A stretch of DNA of 64,000 nt from positions 42,577,920-42,641,919 of the forward strand of contig OX104128.1 in assembly GCA_944470555.2 (NCBI GenBank), read 5' to 3'. The stretch comes from Heterobilharzia americana (Eukaryota; Platyhelminthes; Trematoda; Strigeidida; Schistosomatidae). The position numbers were made by a program, and so were the translations under genes. Of the stretch, positions 45,976 through 57,770 are shown one piece after another (the first letter of the stretch is position 1; each line of letters starts with the position of its first letter). The notes under the pieces are model-generated. The model was not told the origin of the DNA. It did no database searches and worked only from the letters and a program-made list of their open reading frames with translations.

Positions 45976-47029
45976 GCGACAACAACAATCTATTCTATAA
46001 AGTCGTTGACTGTTAGTCTGAGCAATATAAACAAGGAAGTGTAAGGTTTTACACTGAGGTCCATTAGACAACCGAAACCGATCGAAGGAGATTCTAGGTG
46101 AAATGATCCAGAACCGACTTTAGTAATGCAGAGACACTCATAACGTTTCTTAGTTTGAATAGTTATATACGATTCGCCGTTTACCTAATTTTCTCTCTTC
46201 TGTGTTTTATGACTTACAGTGACTTTTGGTAATACTATTTTCGTTCCTTAGTGTTCCCTATTGCTACCCACTAATTTGATGTATTGACATGGAGTGTTAG
46301 AACTGAGACTGTTCTACAGTAACACTAAACCCTATTTAGATAGCATCTTTTTGTTTATCTTCTTCACTAATCACAACAAAGAAGCAGTTTAGTATAGGCT
46401 CGACCGCAAATTATTGAACCATTTAGAAAAATGAGATAATGAACGTTGGCCACTAAGTCGAACTACTAGTGTAATAATCCCGTACGTTTGTGTTTAGGTG
46501 TGCGCATATACATGATTATGCCGACAAAAAGTGGCATGAAAAGATAGATTTCATCTTTGCACTTCTTAACAAATGTAGCTTGAAAATTCAAATCCTATGA
46601 GAATTACATTGGTTAATCCACATCTAATAAATCAACATTCACAATGAATTTAGTTTTTCCTTCATTTAAATTAACACATACTATGAAGATATGTATCAAT
46701 GTACATGTTTATTTTTTAAGTCTTGTAACAAGATCGTTTTCCCACAGTGCTAGGTAAGAAATACCAAGTGTTTGTCCTATTTCCCCCTCCCCAAATGTAT
46801 GTTTGTATGTATGTCTTTGAATGACATTACCTTGATTTTCATCATATTTGATCACTTGAACAACTGAACATTTACTCGTGAGTAATTGGAATGTTTTTCT
46901 GACAGATGATTATGAATTTGTTTATCCATGTATCATTTGCATTAAAGTTTATCTTTGAATTCAGAATAATTTAGTTTATGCAACAATAATAAATATGTTT
47001 ATTTCAATTTTGAGGTTTATGGGGATTTA

Positions 47030-47415
47030 CTTATTTCAGGTTGGTACTCATCATGAACTGGTATCAGTTGAAGAAACGTCGGAAACCTGAGAGCATTGGA
47101 CAGTTATTTAGTCCTAGTATGGGACTCCTCAGCAGAGTGAGCCCATGACCCCGCTAGGAAAGGTCACGCTCTATCGTGAACTGATAGAAGTAGGAAACTT
47201 GGACCATGGGGTTCGGACCCAGTAGCTCAATGGTAACGTGCTAGGCATGGAACCTGAAGGTCTTGGGTCCAATCCTTGGGTGGGTCATGGGTGCATTCTG
47301 CTGAGGAGTGCCGTACTGTGACGAAGTGCCTGTCCAGTGCTTCCAGGTTTCTAATGTGTCTCCAAATGATCTCAGTCCTTGATGAATGCCAGCCTGGAAT
47401 GTAGTTTTTGCTAAC
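47030..47415. repeat. Family-2 tRNA-like SINEs, inverted pair
   Basis: A minus-strand 3' part (47035-47160, with cctagtatgggactcctcag) meets a plus-strand copy (47160-47415) with A box tagctcaatggtaacgtgc (47222-47240), B-box-like gggtccaatcc (47265-47275) and the 3' text ctgtccagtgcttccaggt. Same layout as 31631-32080. Confidence 0.75.
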
Positions 47416-47579
47416 TAGTGACCAAATACGCAACTACATTTGTTCACGGAAGTGAATTATAATGGTGCAGTTTGGCTTAAGTTGTCCTCACTAAAAGACT
47501 TATACACCATTCTTATTCTACCCGAATAAAAGGCGTTTTGTTCCTAACAGTCAGCGGAAAGTTGATAGTCTTTTTCAAA

Positions 47580-47760
47580 GTGGCACTTATCACTGGCTCC
47601 TTAGTAGTTCTTGCTGCTGAGGAATCTCATAATAGGACAAAAAGCCGTCCAGTGCTCCACGGTTTTCAGTGGTTCTCTGACTAATGTCAGTGCTTGATGA
47701 ATAACACCTAGAAATTAATAAATCCCCCACAACCCAAACCAAAGGTCATTTTTCTTGACA
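47580..47760 (+). repeat. Family-2 SINE 3' fragment
   Basis: gctgctgaggaatctcataat, then gccgtccagtgctcc and ttttcagtggttctctgac, ending aaatcccccacaaccc. 5'-truncated copy. Confidence 0.7.
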
Positions 47761-48125
47761 AAACTTTCACCTGACGTCATAACAACGAGGTGGTCCATGG
47801 AGTTTAACTTTCATTTAGCATGACGAACTAAATAAACAGAATGTAGTGTGAGTTAGAGATATGGTGTTGTTCAGACACAGTTCATCAACCAATAGGTGTC
47901 GACGGTTTACCCATTACTAATCAATTTTTTCGAAAAGACTGAAATTATACAATATCACTTTCGAAGTTAACTGACACTTAAAAGCTGGTTTTGAAATAAC
48001 TAGTAGCAGATAGTGAACTCGTAACTTAAGAAATGTTTTGGAAATCGGAACATGAGGCTAAGTGACATGAGTTCGCACTCGTTCAGGAATATTAGTTAGC
48101 CAAATATGCGCATAAGCCTTACAAG

Positions 48126-49162
48126 TGAGTGTCAACAAACAAGAAACCCAGATTCAGAGCTCTCTGCTGATTTCCGCTAAGGATCTAAATTCAAATTACG
48201 AAGATTTCTTAAGAAGAGCAGTTGCACAAAATCAGCACAAAGTATGTATGACTACTTCCTTGTTAATGTTGTTACTTGTATTATCTCGTCTTTCATTGGG
48301 CCGAATTGATCGGTCTCTATTGATATATGGGCTCCTGTGCGGATGCCTTGACACTGACTGTATTTCAATTTCATATTAGTGATATATAATGGCTAGCAGT
48401 GGGATCCAGGTTGCGCGTTTCTTCCTACTTGTGACTGGTCAGCAGGATGCACCCACCTCACAGTGAGCAATGTTGTTGTGGATATTACTGTAGCATTTGA
48501 AGTGATCGGTCCTGCGTTTGAATCTTACTGGGGACAACATCGCTCACTGGGAGGCAGATACATCCAGTTGACGAGTCCGAAATAGGACGAAGTGCATGTC
48601 CTAGATTCTATTGCTAGCCACTATCTATCACCACTACTTCCTTGTTGTTTGTGGTTTAGTTCAGAATTGATTTTCATTGACTTAATATATAAATAAAGAA
48701 GGATTGATAAACAACAGACCTAGTAGTATTCACATTTTTAGTTTGATTTAGTACTCCAGAACTCACAACTTTATGAGTATGCAAACAAAGCTAAACCTTC
48801 TGTTCTCAACCTGTAAACTGCTTGTAATTAGTTAGGATGATTGACAAAATGTGTCAGTCGCATGAACGTCAAGTATTTTTAACATTAGCGTAACATGTGG
48901 CTCAGGTAATAATAGCTTATTATAACAAAATTGATCGATCAAAGCCTTAGCAAAATATGTATACTGGTAGAAACTGCAATTTTGTGTTTCTTTTGTACTG
49001 AACTAACATATAGTGTGCATATATAAATTTTTAATGAACATTCTTGTTAGCAGATAATTTGTTTTTTTTATTGTTCACTTGAGAATTTATGTGTGTTTCT
49101 TTTCTCATATTTTGTTACAGTTGATGAACATAGAATACAACAGTTTCCACAACGTAACCTAA
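48126..49162 (+). CDS. Candidate last two exons of an unrecognised plus-strand gene
   Basis: Exon 48126-48241 reads SVNKQETQIQSSLLISAK, then NSNYEDFLRRAVAQNQHK, and ends at a good donor (AAA/gtatgt). A strong acceptor (a pyrimidine-rich run ending tttgttacag at 49120) opens, in matching phase 0, LMNIEYNSFHNVT and a TAA at 49160-49162. The intron holds the inverted SINE pair at 48393-48618. The acceptor of the first exon (acaag at 48125) is weak. These may belong with the exons at 45455-45975, but the phases of the visible ends (2 and 1) do not match, so at least one more exon would be needed. Product not recognised; a helical, charged tail. Confidence 0.35.
48393..48618. mobile_element. Inverted pair of Sm-alpha-like SINEs with decayed hammerheads
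   Basis: Minus-strand copy 48393-48480: ribozyme traces CTGACCAG and GAAAC on the minus strand. Plus-strand copy 48485-48618: B-box-like gcgtttgaatctta near 48511, then atccagttgacgag (48551-48564) and ggacgaagtgc (48573-48583). In the plus copy the core reads TTGACGA and GAAGT, so two core blocks are mutated. The arrangement mirrors 30684-31083. Confidence 0.75.
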
Positions 49163-49284
49163 CAGAACAGTAAAATACCATATATGTCATCTTACAATTT
49201 ATTATAAATATTTTTTGTTATATTTGTACAGCTGTCCATTCTGCTATGCATGCAGTCAGTCCTTTTTCATGTTCCCAACTTCTA

Positions 49285-49525
49285 TAGACTAATACGAATA
49301 AGAGGTAGTATTCATCACTGGCTGAAATCAATGGGGAAACCATTAAAAACCCGGCAGCACCGGGCAGACATTTCGTCCCAATATGAGGCTCCTCAGTGGT
49401 ACGCACCCACGAGTGGCCCCACCAACTCAGGTTTCACGGCGAACGCGTTAACCATTCAGCCACTGGGTTGGAGTTCAGTGGTTCACAGTTTCCAACTACT
49501 GTCGATTGGCGATACAGAGTGACTA
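49285..49525 (-). repeat. Family-2 tRNA-like SINE
   Basis: Minus-strand copy: A-box region (tggctgaatggttaacgc, 49465-49448), the product end acctgagttggtgggg, cccggtgctgccgggtttttaatgg near 49360-49335, then gatgaatac. Confidence 0.7.
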
Positions 49526-49679
49526 TCACTCAAGGTCTTCGGTTGACATTCGCTTCCCTTCTGACTGGATGATCCCACAGGTCACGCCTTCTCATTATAA
49601 CTTCGTGATATCCATCTAGAAGCGTCACTAATGAGCATTACACAGTAATGTATTTTGGAGATGAATGGGGATTTTAATC

Positions 49680-49975
49680 TTGAGGTAGTATTCATCATGG
49701 ACTGATATCAATTAGGGAACCCTTGGTGGATTGTTGCACTGTGTCACAAATTGGTAGAAGTAAGAAACTGTGAATCATTGAACTCTGTACCAGTAGCTGG
49801 ATGGTTGACATATCCTCCGTGAAACTTGGAGGTCCTGAGTTGAATCTCTAACTGATACATGGGTGCGTACTGCTGAGGAATCTCATACTAGGACTGTCCA
49901 GTGCACCCAGGTTTTTAATGGTTCTCCAAATGATGTCAGACCGTAATTAATGCTACCTCATAACACGAATTAGAT
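49680..49975. repeat. Family-2 SINEs, minus fragment followed by plus copy
   Basis: ggtagtattcatcatggactgatatcaa (49684-49712) is the inverted 3' end; a plus copy follows with tagctggatggttgacata (A-box position, degraded), ctgagttgaatctct (B-box position) and actgtccagtgcacccaggt. A third instance of the inverted arrangement in this family. Confidence 0.65.
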
Positions 49976-50626
49976 TTCTTTATATTGAAAATTTCACTAA
50001 CTGAAATGATACTCGTGAATAAATCTGTCGAATCTCCTTAAACATGGAAGTTACTTTCAATTTATAGCTTGTGATTACTCTTGTTCACAGAAGTGACTGA
50101 GTACTGCCAAGTATCTGTTCATCACCTTACAAATACATGATTGTTGATGATAGTGAGATTTTGAAGTATTCAACGATTTCCTAATGAAAGTGTTCTTCCA
50201 GCAAACATTCTTTTGCATAAAGAACTTCCCCTAAGCGATGCCCATCTGGGCCAGGCTGTTAGTTGATTTATCTGTCTGTCTACTTATCACTATGTTTTAT
50301 TGAGTTCCATATCAAAAGAAAATATCTACCAAGTAGCTGACCACTAGTGGTGTTAAAAAGACTCATAGTTCGAAATCCAAGTCATATAAATAGACATATC
50401 GCAATAACGAAATGCTTTGCTTTGGTTCTCATTGGTACTAATTCGTTTCAGCAGTTGATTGGAATCAAAGTAATATGAGCACTTCAGCTATGTGTTCTAA
50501 ACTAAATTGAACACACCTGTGATAAAGTGAGCTTCAAACCAGTGAGGTAAGTCTTAAGTATTTGAATCATTCTTATGGCGAAAACTGACGCTGCTGACTA
50601 GTACAAGTGGCTTTTTAACTACTCAC
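49976..50626. other. Gene-free stretch
   Basis: AT-rich, no supported feature. Confidence 0.4.
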
Positions 50627-50713
50627 CAGCAAGTAGTACACATTATAAACAGTTCCGTATCCGTTGTGGTGAAATCAATTTCAATTGTGACACCAGCCTT
50701 CTTGTCCATTATA
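50627..50713 (-). CDS. Orphan minus-strand exon, possibly a first coding exon
   Basis: Acceptor ttttatttcag before 50713 and donor TGCTG/gtgagt after 50627. The only frame open across the exon starts with an ATG four bases in (50709) and reads MDKKAGVTIEIDF, TTTDTELFIMCTTC, leaving in phase 2. It could be the N-terminus of the LHFPL-like gene whose C-terminal exons lie on the same strand at 39590-42208: the segment before the exon end turns hydrophobic, as expected at the start of the first membrane helix. The exons between were not found, so this link is a guess. Confidence 0.35.
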
Positions 50714-50719
50714 CTGAAA

Positions 50720-53513
50720 TAAAAGGTTACAAGTTAAAATAACCTTCCATTAAGATCGGAAAAAATCTCCAGAAAGTAATCATCTTGACAGAATAATATT
50801 TAAGATGATCGAAGTTAAACTTAAGTCTCCAGAAGCCTAACAACCATTGAGGTATAAGCAGATCTAACCAGTCTGCTTCCAAATACATCAAAACGCACAC
50901 ACACACTATGGATTTTAACCCTAACTACATTATGTCTCTGATTAATTCAATCACTTTAAAAGCACTTCACGTCGAAAATAACTTCCGTTTTCCAAAATAC
51001 ATTTTTCGCTCTGATGCCAACAGGAAAATAAAATTGCTAAGACTTCATTTTGCGATTTACTATTACCTTAAAACCAGCTCGCACGAAATATACTTATTTT
51101 GCTTTCGTATTTCAAATCCTTCCATAGTCAACATACCCTTGAATTGATCTTTATTGTCAGGGTTGTCTGTTCGGGGAACAATGTCCTATGCTTTAGGATT
51201 TCGGTCAGATATCCTTGGACCATATATTTCAGTAGATTATGTATTGCATCCTACTGGCTAGTTATGAAAAGGTAATGTTTTCAACGGTTTAACAAGAAGT
51301 CATTAATATCCTAAAAGATAAGTCAGGTTTTTGAGTGAAAAGATTCGTCGTTAACATTGAAGTATTGCTAAGTGAGGATGCAAAAATGTCAACCAATCAC
51401 TCCTTTCTAAATGGGCTAATGAGAACACACTCGAATAAAATATTTGATGGTTCTACATTCAAATTCATACAATGATGACATGTGTTATTGAGGCATTCTA
51501 GACAAGAAATACTACCTACCCTTGGAAAATATTTTGTTCAATATCGTTTGGCAGTGAAAACTATGTTCTAACAAATGGAGTTTCAGAATTTAAAAAGACT
51601 TCAGTCTCATTTCCTGTTTGATTTCATGAATTTCACAACCTTACTGAGTGTTGAAACCATAACTAACTGTTTTCACTGGTCAATTAGAGTGAAATAAGCT
51701 GCGGTATTTAGCAACAAAAATTTCATTTGAAGTTTTATGATCACTTATTGGGGAGTGATAAAATAATAGGCCAACTCTAAGCATGTATTGTTGACGAAAT
51801 CATTTAACCAAGATTATCACCATGAAATAAAAAGTAATTACACCTTGTCAATCATCGTGATTTTTTAGTAGCTAATTAAGGAATGAAATGGTGTTGTATG
51901 GTTGCAGACTATCAACAGAATCCTGTGGATATGAATTTTGTTTTTATTGACGCCTAGTTGCAAAATATATCTATGCTATCGTGTAGCACAATAATTTCCC
52001 AGAGATTGGGAATCCATGTCAATCAATTCCCAGAATAGTGCGTGAACCACTAAGCTGCTACAGTTGTGGCTGGCCATTTGTGAGACCGAAATTAAACTGT
52101 CACTAGTAACCATTCCTGACAATAAAATCCAGTCTTCGTCAATAACCAAGGTTGTAGGCGTACGTCGTTAGGGCATAAATCTGATCTTGTGTCTAAGAAA
52201 CTGTAATATATAATCATTAACCATAGTAACCTGTATACTGTTACGTTAGTAGACAATTAATCCTAGTAGTAAGGAGAAAGGAACAACACAACATTGATTC
52301 GTATCCAGTAGTCCTAAAATTCTTATTTAAATTTAGCTCACTGAATGTACACAATTTCAACAGAACTTATAGTTCAGTGTAGGGGATGTTCTCATTCACA
52401 ACCTAAGGAATGAAATGAACCAGCAACAAATCTAAAGTGGGAACGTTCCATGTTTTTATTTGTATCACTAACTTTGTACCATCATCTGTCACTTTTACCT
52501 CAACCTGTGCGACTGCATTACCTCCTTTTTCTTATTTATCTCCTGTGACCTTCAGTATTTAAAATAGTAAACTCTAGACTGAGCGACAGTATTTGCTTAG
52601 GCTGGACAACATAACAACTAGTAGGACTTGTTGCAGTTAGTGAAACAAAAAGTGTTATCCATGGTTGTTGGAAAAGTATTTCGAATTGAAAATGTTTTTT
52701 TACCATTCGTGACGAGTACAACATGTTGTTCTAGAAAAAAAACAGTGTAGTAAGAATTACTCTGATATGTTTCGCCCCAATTAAAATGCTTGCATCTGGT
52801 GGTTTGTAGGAATTGATTGATGAATACTACTTTGTAAAGTGTACCCAGTTTGTATCAAAGTGACTTTTGTTGAAAAGAAATACCTATATACATGTGTATA
52901 ATTCTTATTTGAAAATCTTACGCTAGCTTGAAAATAGTAAGAAGAGATAAAGCGTTAAAATGTTTATTACTAAGTCAGAACGTATACAAGTGTTTTAAAT
53001 GGCCGTGAGTCTTTCCATACGCTCCTAGGAAGGTATTTCTAATTATTTTGGTCTAGTTAGCCAATTTGATTATCGCACACATGATTCCTTAGTTTATGGT
53101 GAATATTGTATGTGGAAGTTTTCATGAGATTTTCATCTTCTTAGGACCTGGACATTCATTCTGAACATCATAACAAACACTGAAAGCTTAGATGTTCTGC
53201 ATCAGGTTTCGGGATCTAAAATATACTGTGCCACAGATTTCATACTCTAAGCATGGGGTAGGTATAATTAAAACTTTTAGCCGGAGAAATTTCAACTAAT
53301 AGTTCAAAGGTTAACAATTCATCATACTGCATAACCATAGTGAAGTGCTTACTAGATAAAGGTCCATTTGACAGAACTAATCAGTTAGGAAATCGACACT
53401 CTAGACTGCTGGTGTATTAACATTAGTTTTCTTCAGCACTCTCGTAATATATGAAATATTTAGCTAAAAACAGACTCGCTCTATTAAAGAATAATGTAAT
53501 TTCACCTTGCCCA

Positions 53514-53514
<1 letters not shown>
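50720..53514. other. Gene-free stretch
   Basis: Long AT-rich intergenic sequence. ORFs at 50908-51147 (plus) and 52724-52536 (minus) have no recognised domain or splice context. Confidence 0.4.

Positions 53515-53558
<44 letters not shown>
53515..53558. repeat. (TA)22 microsatellite
   Basis: Uninterrupted TA dinucleotide run of 44 bases. Confidence 0.98.
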
Positions 53559-53562
<4 letters not shown>

Positions 53563-53754
53563 CACTGTAATCAAGTATCCTAACATCACTTCCTTTTTTA
53601 TATTGATGTAATTCGTGAAGTGTGTATACGTATCATCTAAACCACTGATGTGTATGAACTCGAAAACACTGAACTTCAGATTCCCGCTGAATAGTACCTC
53701 GGTTTCTCGAAAACACAAGGAATGTAGGACGATATATGTGCATATTTAATTGAT

Positions 53755-53880
53755 GGTCTCTGGGGATCGACCGGTTCAAGAATAGTTTTGATCATGAACT
53801 GACACCAGTTTAAAAACTATTGAAAACCTATGAGCGCTGAATTTCTGTTTTCTCCTTAGCAGTGCACATCCACAACATTA
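53755..53880 (-). repeat. Family-2 SINE fragment
   Basis: gatcatgaactgacaccagttt and gaaaacctatgagcgctg, then ccttagcagtgcacatcc, follow the inverted order of the family at 47035-47140. Diverged. Confidence 0.55.
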
Positions 53881-54464
53881 TGAGGGCTATATATATACCA
53901 CTAAGCGATTTATATAGACAAATACTATAAAAGTTTGTAATGAAGATGGAGAAACTGACTTTCACTTCTTTCTGTTTTTGAAGGTAAGAAATGGTCTTCA
54001 TCAATCAATAAATTTTCGCCATTAAAAATGTAGTATCATGCTGAGATTTTCATTTATCAAGCATTCAGTCAACATTATTTGGTGTTTGTCACAAATATGG
54101 TTCAGACCTTCTCAGTGTGTCTTACATCTATGCATACAATTACAAACTTACGAAGTCGTACATTCTGTTCTTCTCAACAAAGTGAATTTTGAACGCATAC
54201 TGGCAAAATTGATATGCATTTTTGAAAGTTTGTGGTCACTTCATTTCAAAACATTCTCGTTCTTTGTATTTGGAACTTTTTATGACAAAATAGGACTAAT
54301 CATTGATTTTCGCTCCATCAGTTTATAAACAACAGCAGGAGTTATTTCCTTCTTTGTTGAAATTTTATCGATAAGAGGAAATTTTGAATAGTCAAGAAAA
54401 CTAAACTATTTTCCACTTTTAAGGGATGATAAGTAATGATTGTCTTTGTTACATTGTGCATCGA

Positions 54465-54608
54465 CGGCCCAGTGGATCAGGTTTTGACGTTTGAAGCTAT
54501 GGGTAACAGGTTCGAGTCTCATTGGGAATGATGCCACTCACTGGTATGCAGGAACATTCAGCTGACGAGTCGTAAGTGAGACGAGACGCGTGTCTTAGAT
54601 TCCACTAC
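54465..54608 (+). mobile_element. Sm-alpha-like SINE with mutated hammerhead, interrupted at its 3' end by an RTE insertion
   Basis: A-box region ggcccagtggatcagg (54467-54482), clean B box ggttcgagtct (54510-54520), then cactcactgg and ttcagctgacgag (54557-54569) and gacgagacgc (54580-54589). CTGACGA is kept, but GAAAC is GAGAC, which should cripple the ribozyme. The copy ends gattccactact, where the RTE target-site duplication begins. Confidence 0.8.
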
Positions 54609-54618
54609 TATAATATAT
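54606..54618 (+). repeat. Target-site duplication of the RTE element, left copy
   Basis: tactataatatat, repeated exactly at 57835-57847 on the other side of the element. Confidence 0.85.
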
Positions 54619-54637
54619 TATTATTTATTTTTTATTA

Positions 54638-55552
54638 TTAGTCCCTTGGGTTCCTAGTGGAACATAGGGCTTCAGTAGCACGCCTCCAGTGACCTCTGTT
54701 CTCTGAGATCTTTTGAACCTGGTTCCACGACAGCCCAGAAGCTCTCATTTCCTCCTCGCACGACCTCCTCCATGTCACCCTCGGACGTCCAACTCGTCGC
54801 TTCCCATGGGGATTCCACTCGAGGGCCTGACGCGTGATGTCCTCAGTCGGCCTTCTCAGTGTATGCCCAATCCATCTCCACTTCTTCCTGCATATTTGTT
54901 GCGTGATAGGTTCTTGGTTGGTTCGTTCCCAGAGTTCCTTGTTGCTTATTTTTTCTGGCCATCTGATCTTCAGCAGCGAGCGTAAGCAGTTGTTGATGAA
55001 TGTCTGTAGTTTATTGGAAATGCCTTTCGTGACGCGCCAAGTCTCTGAGCCATACAAGAGCACTGACTTGACGTTGGTGTTGAAAATCCGTATCTTGTTC
55101 CGCATGCTGAGTGCAGAAGATCTCCACACTGGTTTCAGGCTAATGAACACCTGTCTTGCTTTTCCGATTCTGACTTTGACGTCCTCGTCCGTCCCGCCTG
55201 TAGTTGAAACAGTGCTTCCTAGATAAGTGAAGGAGGTTACTTCCTTCAAGTTTCTCCCGTTGACGGTGATTGGAGTTTGTTGTTGTTGTTGATGGTGGTG
55301 GTGCGGTATCTTCATCACTTCTGTCTTCTCTATATTCACCTGAAGTCCCGTCTTAGCTGCCTCCTCTGTCAACTTGTTAGTTTTTGCCTGCAGATCTTCA
55401 AGTTTATGTGACATTAGGCATAAGTCATCGGCGAAATCCAAGTCTTCTAGGTTCTTTTCCGTCGTCCAGTGTATCCCCCTCTTCTCGCTGCCTACTGTTT
55501 GCTGCATGATCCAGTCCACCACAATAGGAATATCATGGGGGATAGTAGGCAA
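54638..55552 (-). pseudogene. RTE reverse transcriptase, C-terminal part
   Basis: Frame after the second frameshift, 304 residues. It holds the catalytic box FADD (residues 40-43, in LDFADDLCLMSH), then a histidine/glutamine run (HHHHQQQQQ, residues 84-92), the TYLGSTVS motif, SVLLYGSETW, the WRWIGHTLRRP and GKRRVGRPRVTW motifs, and ends with CSTRNPRD. The apparent start (MPTIPHD) is an artefact of the frameshift. The order and motifs fit the RTE RT C-terminus. The homopolymer run is encoded by trinucleotide repeats near 55275-55305 and lies in a loop between RT motifs and the next block. Confidence 0.9.
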
Positions 55553-56661
55553 CCTTGTTTCACTCCTGTCTTCACTTCAAAGGCATCACTGAGCTTCCCA
55601 TTGTGGATTACTTGGCATGTGGCATCTTCATATAGTTGTTGAATGAGGCGGATAAAGGTTTGCGGTACTCCGTAGTATTGAAGCAGTTTCCAAATTACTT
55701 CTCGGTCGACGCTGTCAAAGGCCTTCTCAAAGTCGATGAAGTTGAGGTATAGAGCTGATTGCCATTCTACGCTCTGTTCTATGATGATACGAAGCGTTGC
55801 AATTTGGTCAGCACATGATTTGTACTTCCTGAAGCCTGCCTGTTCCGGTCGCAGTTTTGAATCCAGTGCGTCTTTAAGCCTCTCCAGGATGATGCGGCTT
55901 AATATTTTACTTGGGGTGGATAGGAGAGTGATTCCTCGCCAGTTCTTGCAAGCACTGAGGTCTCCCTTCTTCGGCAGTTTGACAAGGTAACCCTTCTTCC
56001 AATCGTCAGGTACCTTCTCTTCCCTCCACACCTTCTGCAATAGTGGTGTGAGCATGTCCGCTGTTGTCTCTGCATCTGTTCTCAGTGCTTCTGGCGGTAT
56101 TCCATCTGGTCCTGCTGCTTTCCCGCATTTCAGTAGCTTTATGGCGTTCAGGACTTCCATTTTCGTTGGGGGATTTATGTTCACTTGTAATTCAGCGGCT
56201 GCAGGTGGTATTTCTGGACGAAGTGCAGGTGGTGGTCGATTCAAGAGCTTCTTGAAGTGGTCGGCCCATCGTTTCCTCTGTTTCTCTTCTTTTGTAATTA
56301 AATTTCCTTCTTCATCTTTTATTGGTTTCATCTGTGTTGGTCTCTTCCCTGATAGCAACCTGGTTATTTGATACAATGTCGTCAGGTCTCTCTTACCTGC
56401 AGCCTGTTCTGCTTCACTTGCCAGTGTGTCGTAGAAGTGTCTCTTGTCTTTGCGTGCACTCTTCTTCACTTCTTTATCCAGTGTTTTATACATTGTGCTC
56501 AGTTCCTCTTGTCGTTGAGCATCCTTGCACTGGTTTATCTTCTGCTTCACCATCCTCCTCTCCTCTATCAGCTTCCAGGTATCCGTCGAGATCCATTCCT
56601 TGTCTTCTTTCTTCTTCCTTCCTAATACTGTTGTGCAGGTTTCTTTCCACATAGCTTTCAA
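55492..56661 (-). pseudogene. RTE reverse transcriptase, N-terminal and palm part
   Basis: 389 residues between the two frameshifts. RT landmarks: LLKCGKAAGPDGIPPEAL (176-193), YLVKLPKKGDLSACKNWRGI (225-244), the A motif FIDFEKAFDS (308-317) with its catalytic aspartate, and the B motif GVKQGCLLSP (366-375). The last 14 residues are out of frame because of the missing base near 55523. The enzyme would copy element RNA at a nicked genomic site. The real frame begins further upstream, in the endonuclease ORF. Confidence 0.9.
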
Positions 56662-56678
56662 AGACTTCCAGTGTTCTT

Positions 56679-57770
56679 CTACACAGGTTTCTTCAGGGAT
56701 GTCCCTCGACGTCTCCCATTTTGTCTTGATGGCTGCTTGAAGATCTCCTTTGTAGTTTCATCCTTCAGTTTCCGAGTGTTGTACTTGAATTGAGGTCTAT
56801 CACCAGCTTCCTTGAAGGCTTTTAACTTGATTTCGAAGGTTCCTTGCACTAGATAGTGGTCTGAACCTACATCTGCTCCTCTTCTTGACCTTGTGTTAAG
56901 TAGACTGCGTCTCCATTTTCTTGAGATTGAGATAAAGTCGATTTGATTTTTAGTGTGTCCATCTGGTGAAATCCATGTCGCTTTGTGGATATCCTTGTGC
57001 CTGAACACACTGCCTCCAATCACCAAATCGTTGAATGCACAGAATTCTGCAAACAATTCTCCATTCTCATTCATTTCACCTAGCGCCTCTCGACCCATGG
57101 TTAGTTCTCTTCCCGTGTTGTCCCCTCCCAGTTTGGCATTCATGTCGCCCATTAGAATTTTGATATCGCCAACTGACGTCTTGTCCAGTGTTGACTGAAG
57201 TTGTCTGTAGAATTCCTCCTTTTTCTCTTGCTCTGCATTATTTGTAGGTGCATAACATTGTATGATTGTGACCTTTCTTCCTTTTGAGTTGAATCTTGCT
57301 GTCATGATCCTGGAGGAGATTGGTTCCCACTGCATGAGAGCCTTCGATGCTCTTGAGGACATCATGATAGCCACTCCCTCAGTGTGCTCGTGGTTGGCGT
57401 CTGGGTGACCGGAGTAGATTATTGATTCTCCCGTTGACAGTTTGGAGAGTCCACTCCCATTCCATCTGCTTTCGCAAATCCCAAGCACTTCGATGTGATA
57501 CCTTCTCATCTCCCTTGCAATCTGGGCTGCCTTACTGGGTTCAAACATCGTGCGGACATTCCATGTCCCCACGTTTACTTTCGCTTTCATCGAGAGAAGA
57601 CACATCGGCCAATTGGCTTCCCGAAGGCTTTCACCAACTGGCGTCATTTCGCCTCTCCGATTCCAGCGGGGAATAAGTTTGTTTTCATTTTTTATATTTT
57701 GTTTGTGCTTTGAAGTTTCTTTAGCGGTTAGATTTGTTTTACGGGGTAGGGTTGCTAGCCCTATGCCCAA
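56679..57770 (-). pseudogene. RTE APE-type endonuclease, N-terminal part of the polyprotein
   Basis: 363-residue frame. Key residues of the APE fold are all present: the TWNVR motif (69-73), the catalytic glutamate in GICESRW (E100), CYAPTNN (172-178), GDMNAKLG (208-215), QIDFIS (276-281) and the SDH motif (303-305). The domain probably starts at the internal methionine at residue 61 (MKAKVNVGTWNVR), with the preceding 60 residues a poorly conserved leader. The last 20 or so residues after about 345 are out of frame, because a base is missing near 56737 relative to the frame that continues into the RT. It would nick target DNA to prime reverse transcription. Confidence 0.9.

Noticed and set aside
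52536..52724. Minus-strand ORF with a hydrophobic segment as the missing LHFPL N-terminal exon
   Set aside because: It does not show the expected motif of the first helix and loop, and no suitable splice sites were found.
54038..54328. 96-codon plus-strand ORF, hydrophobic
   Set aside because: Composition is that of AT-rich random frames, with no motif or neighbouring exon.
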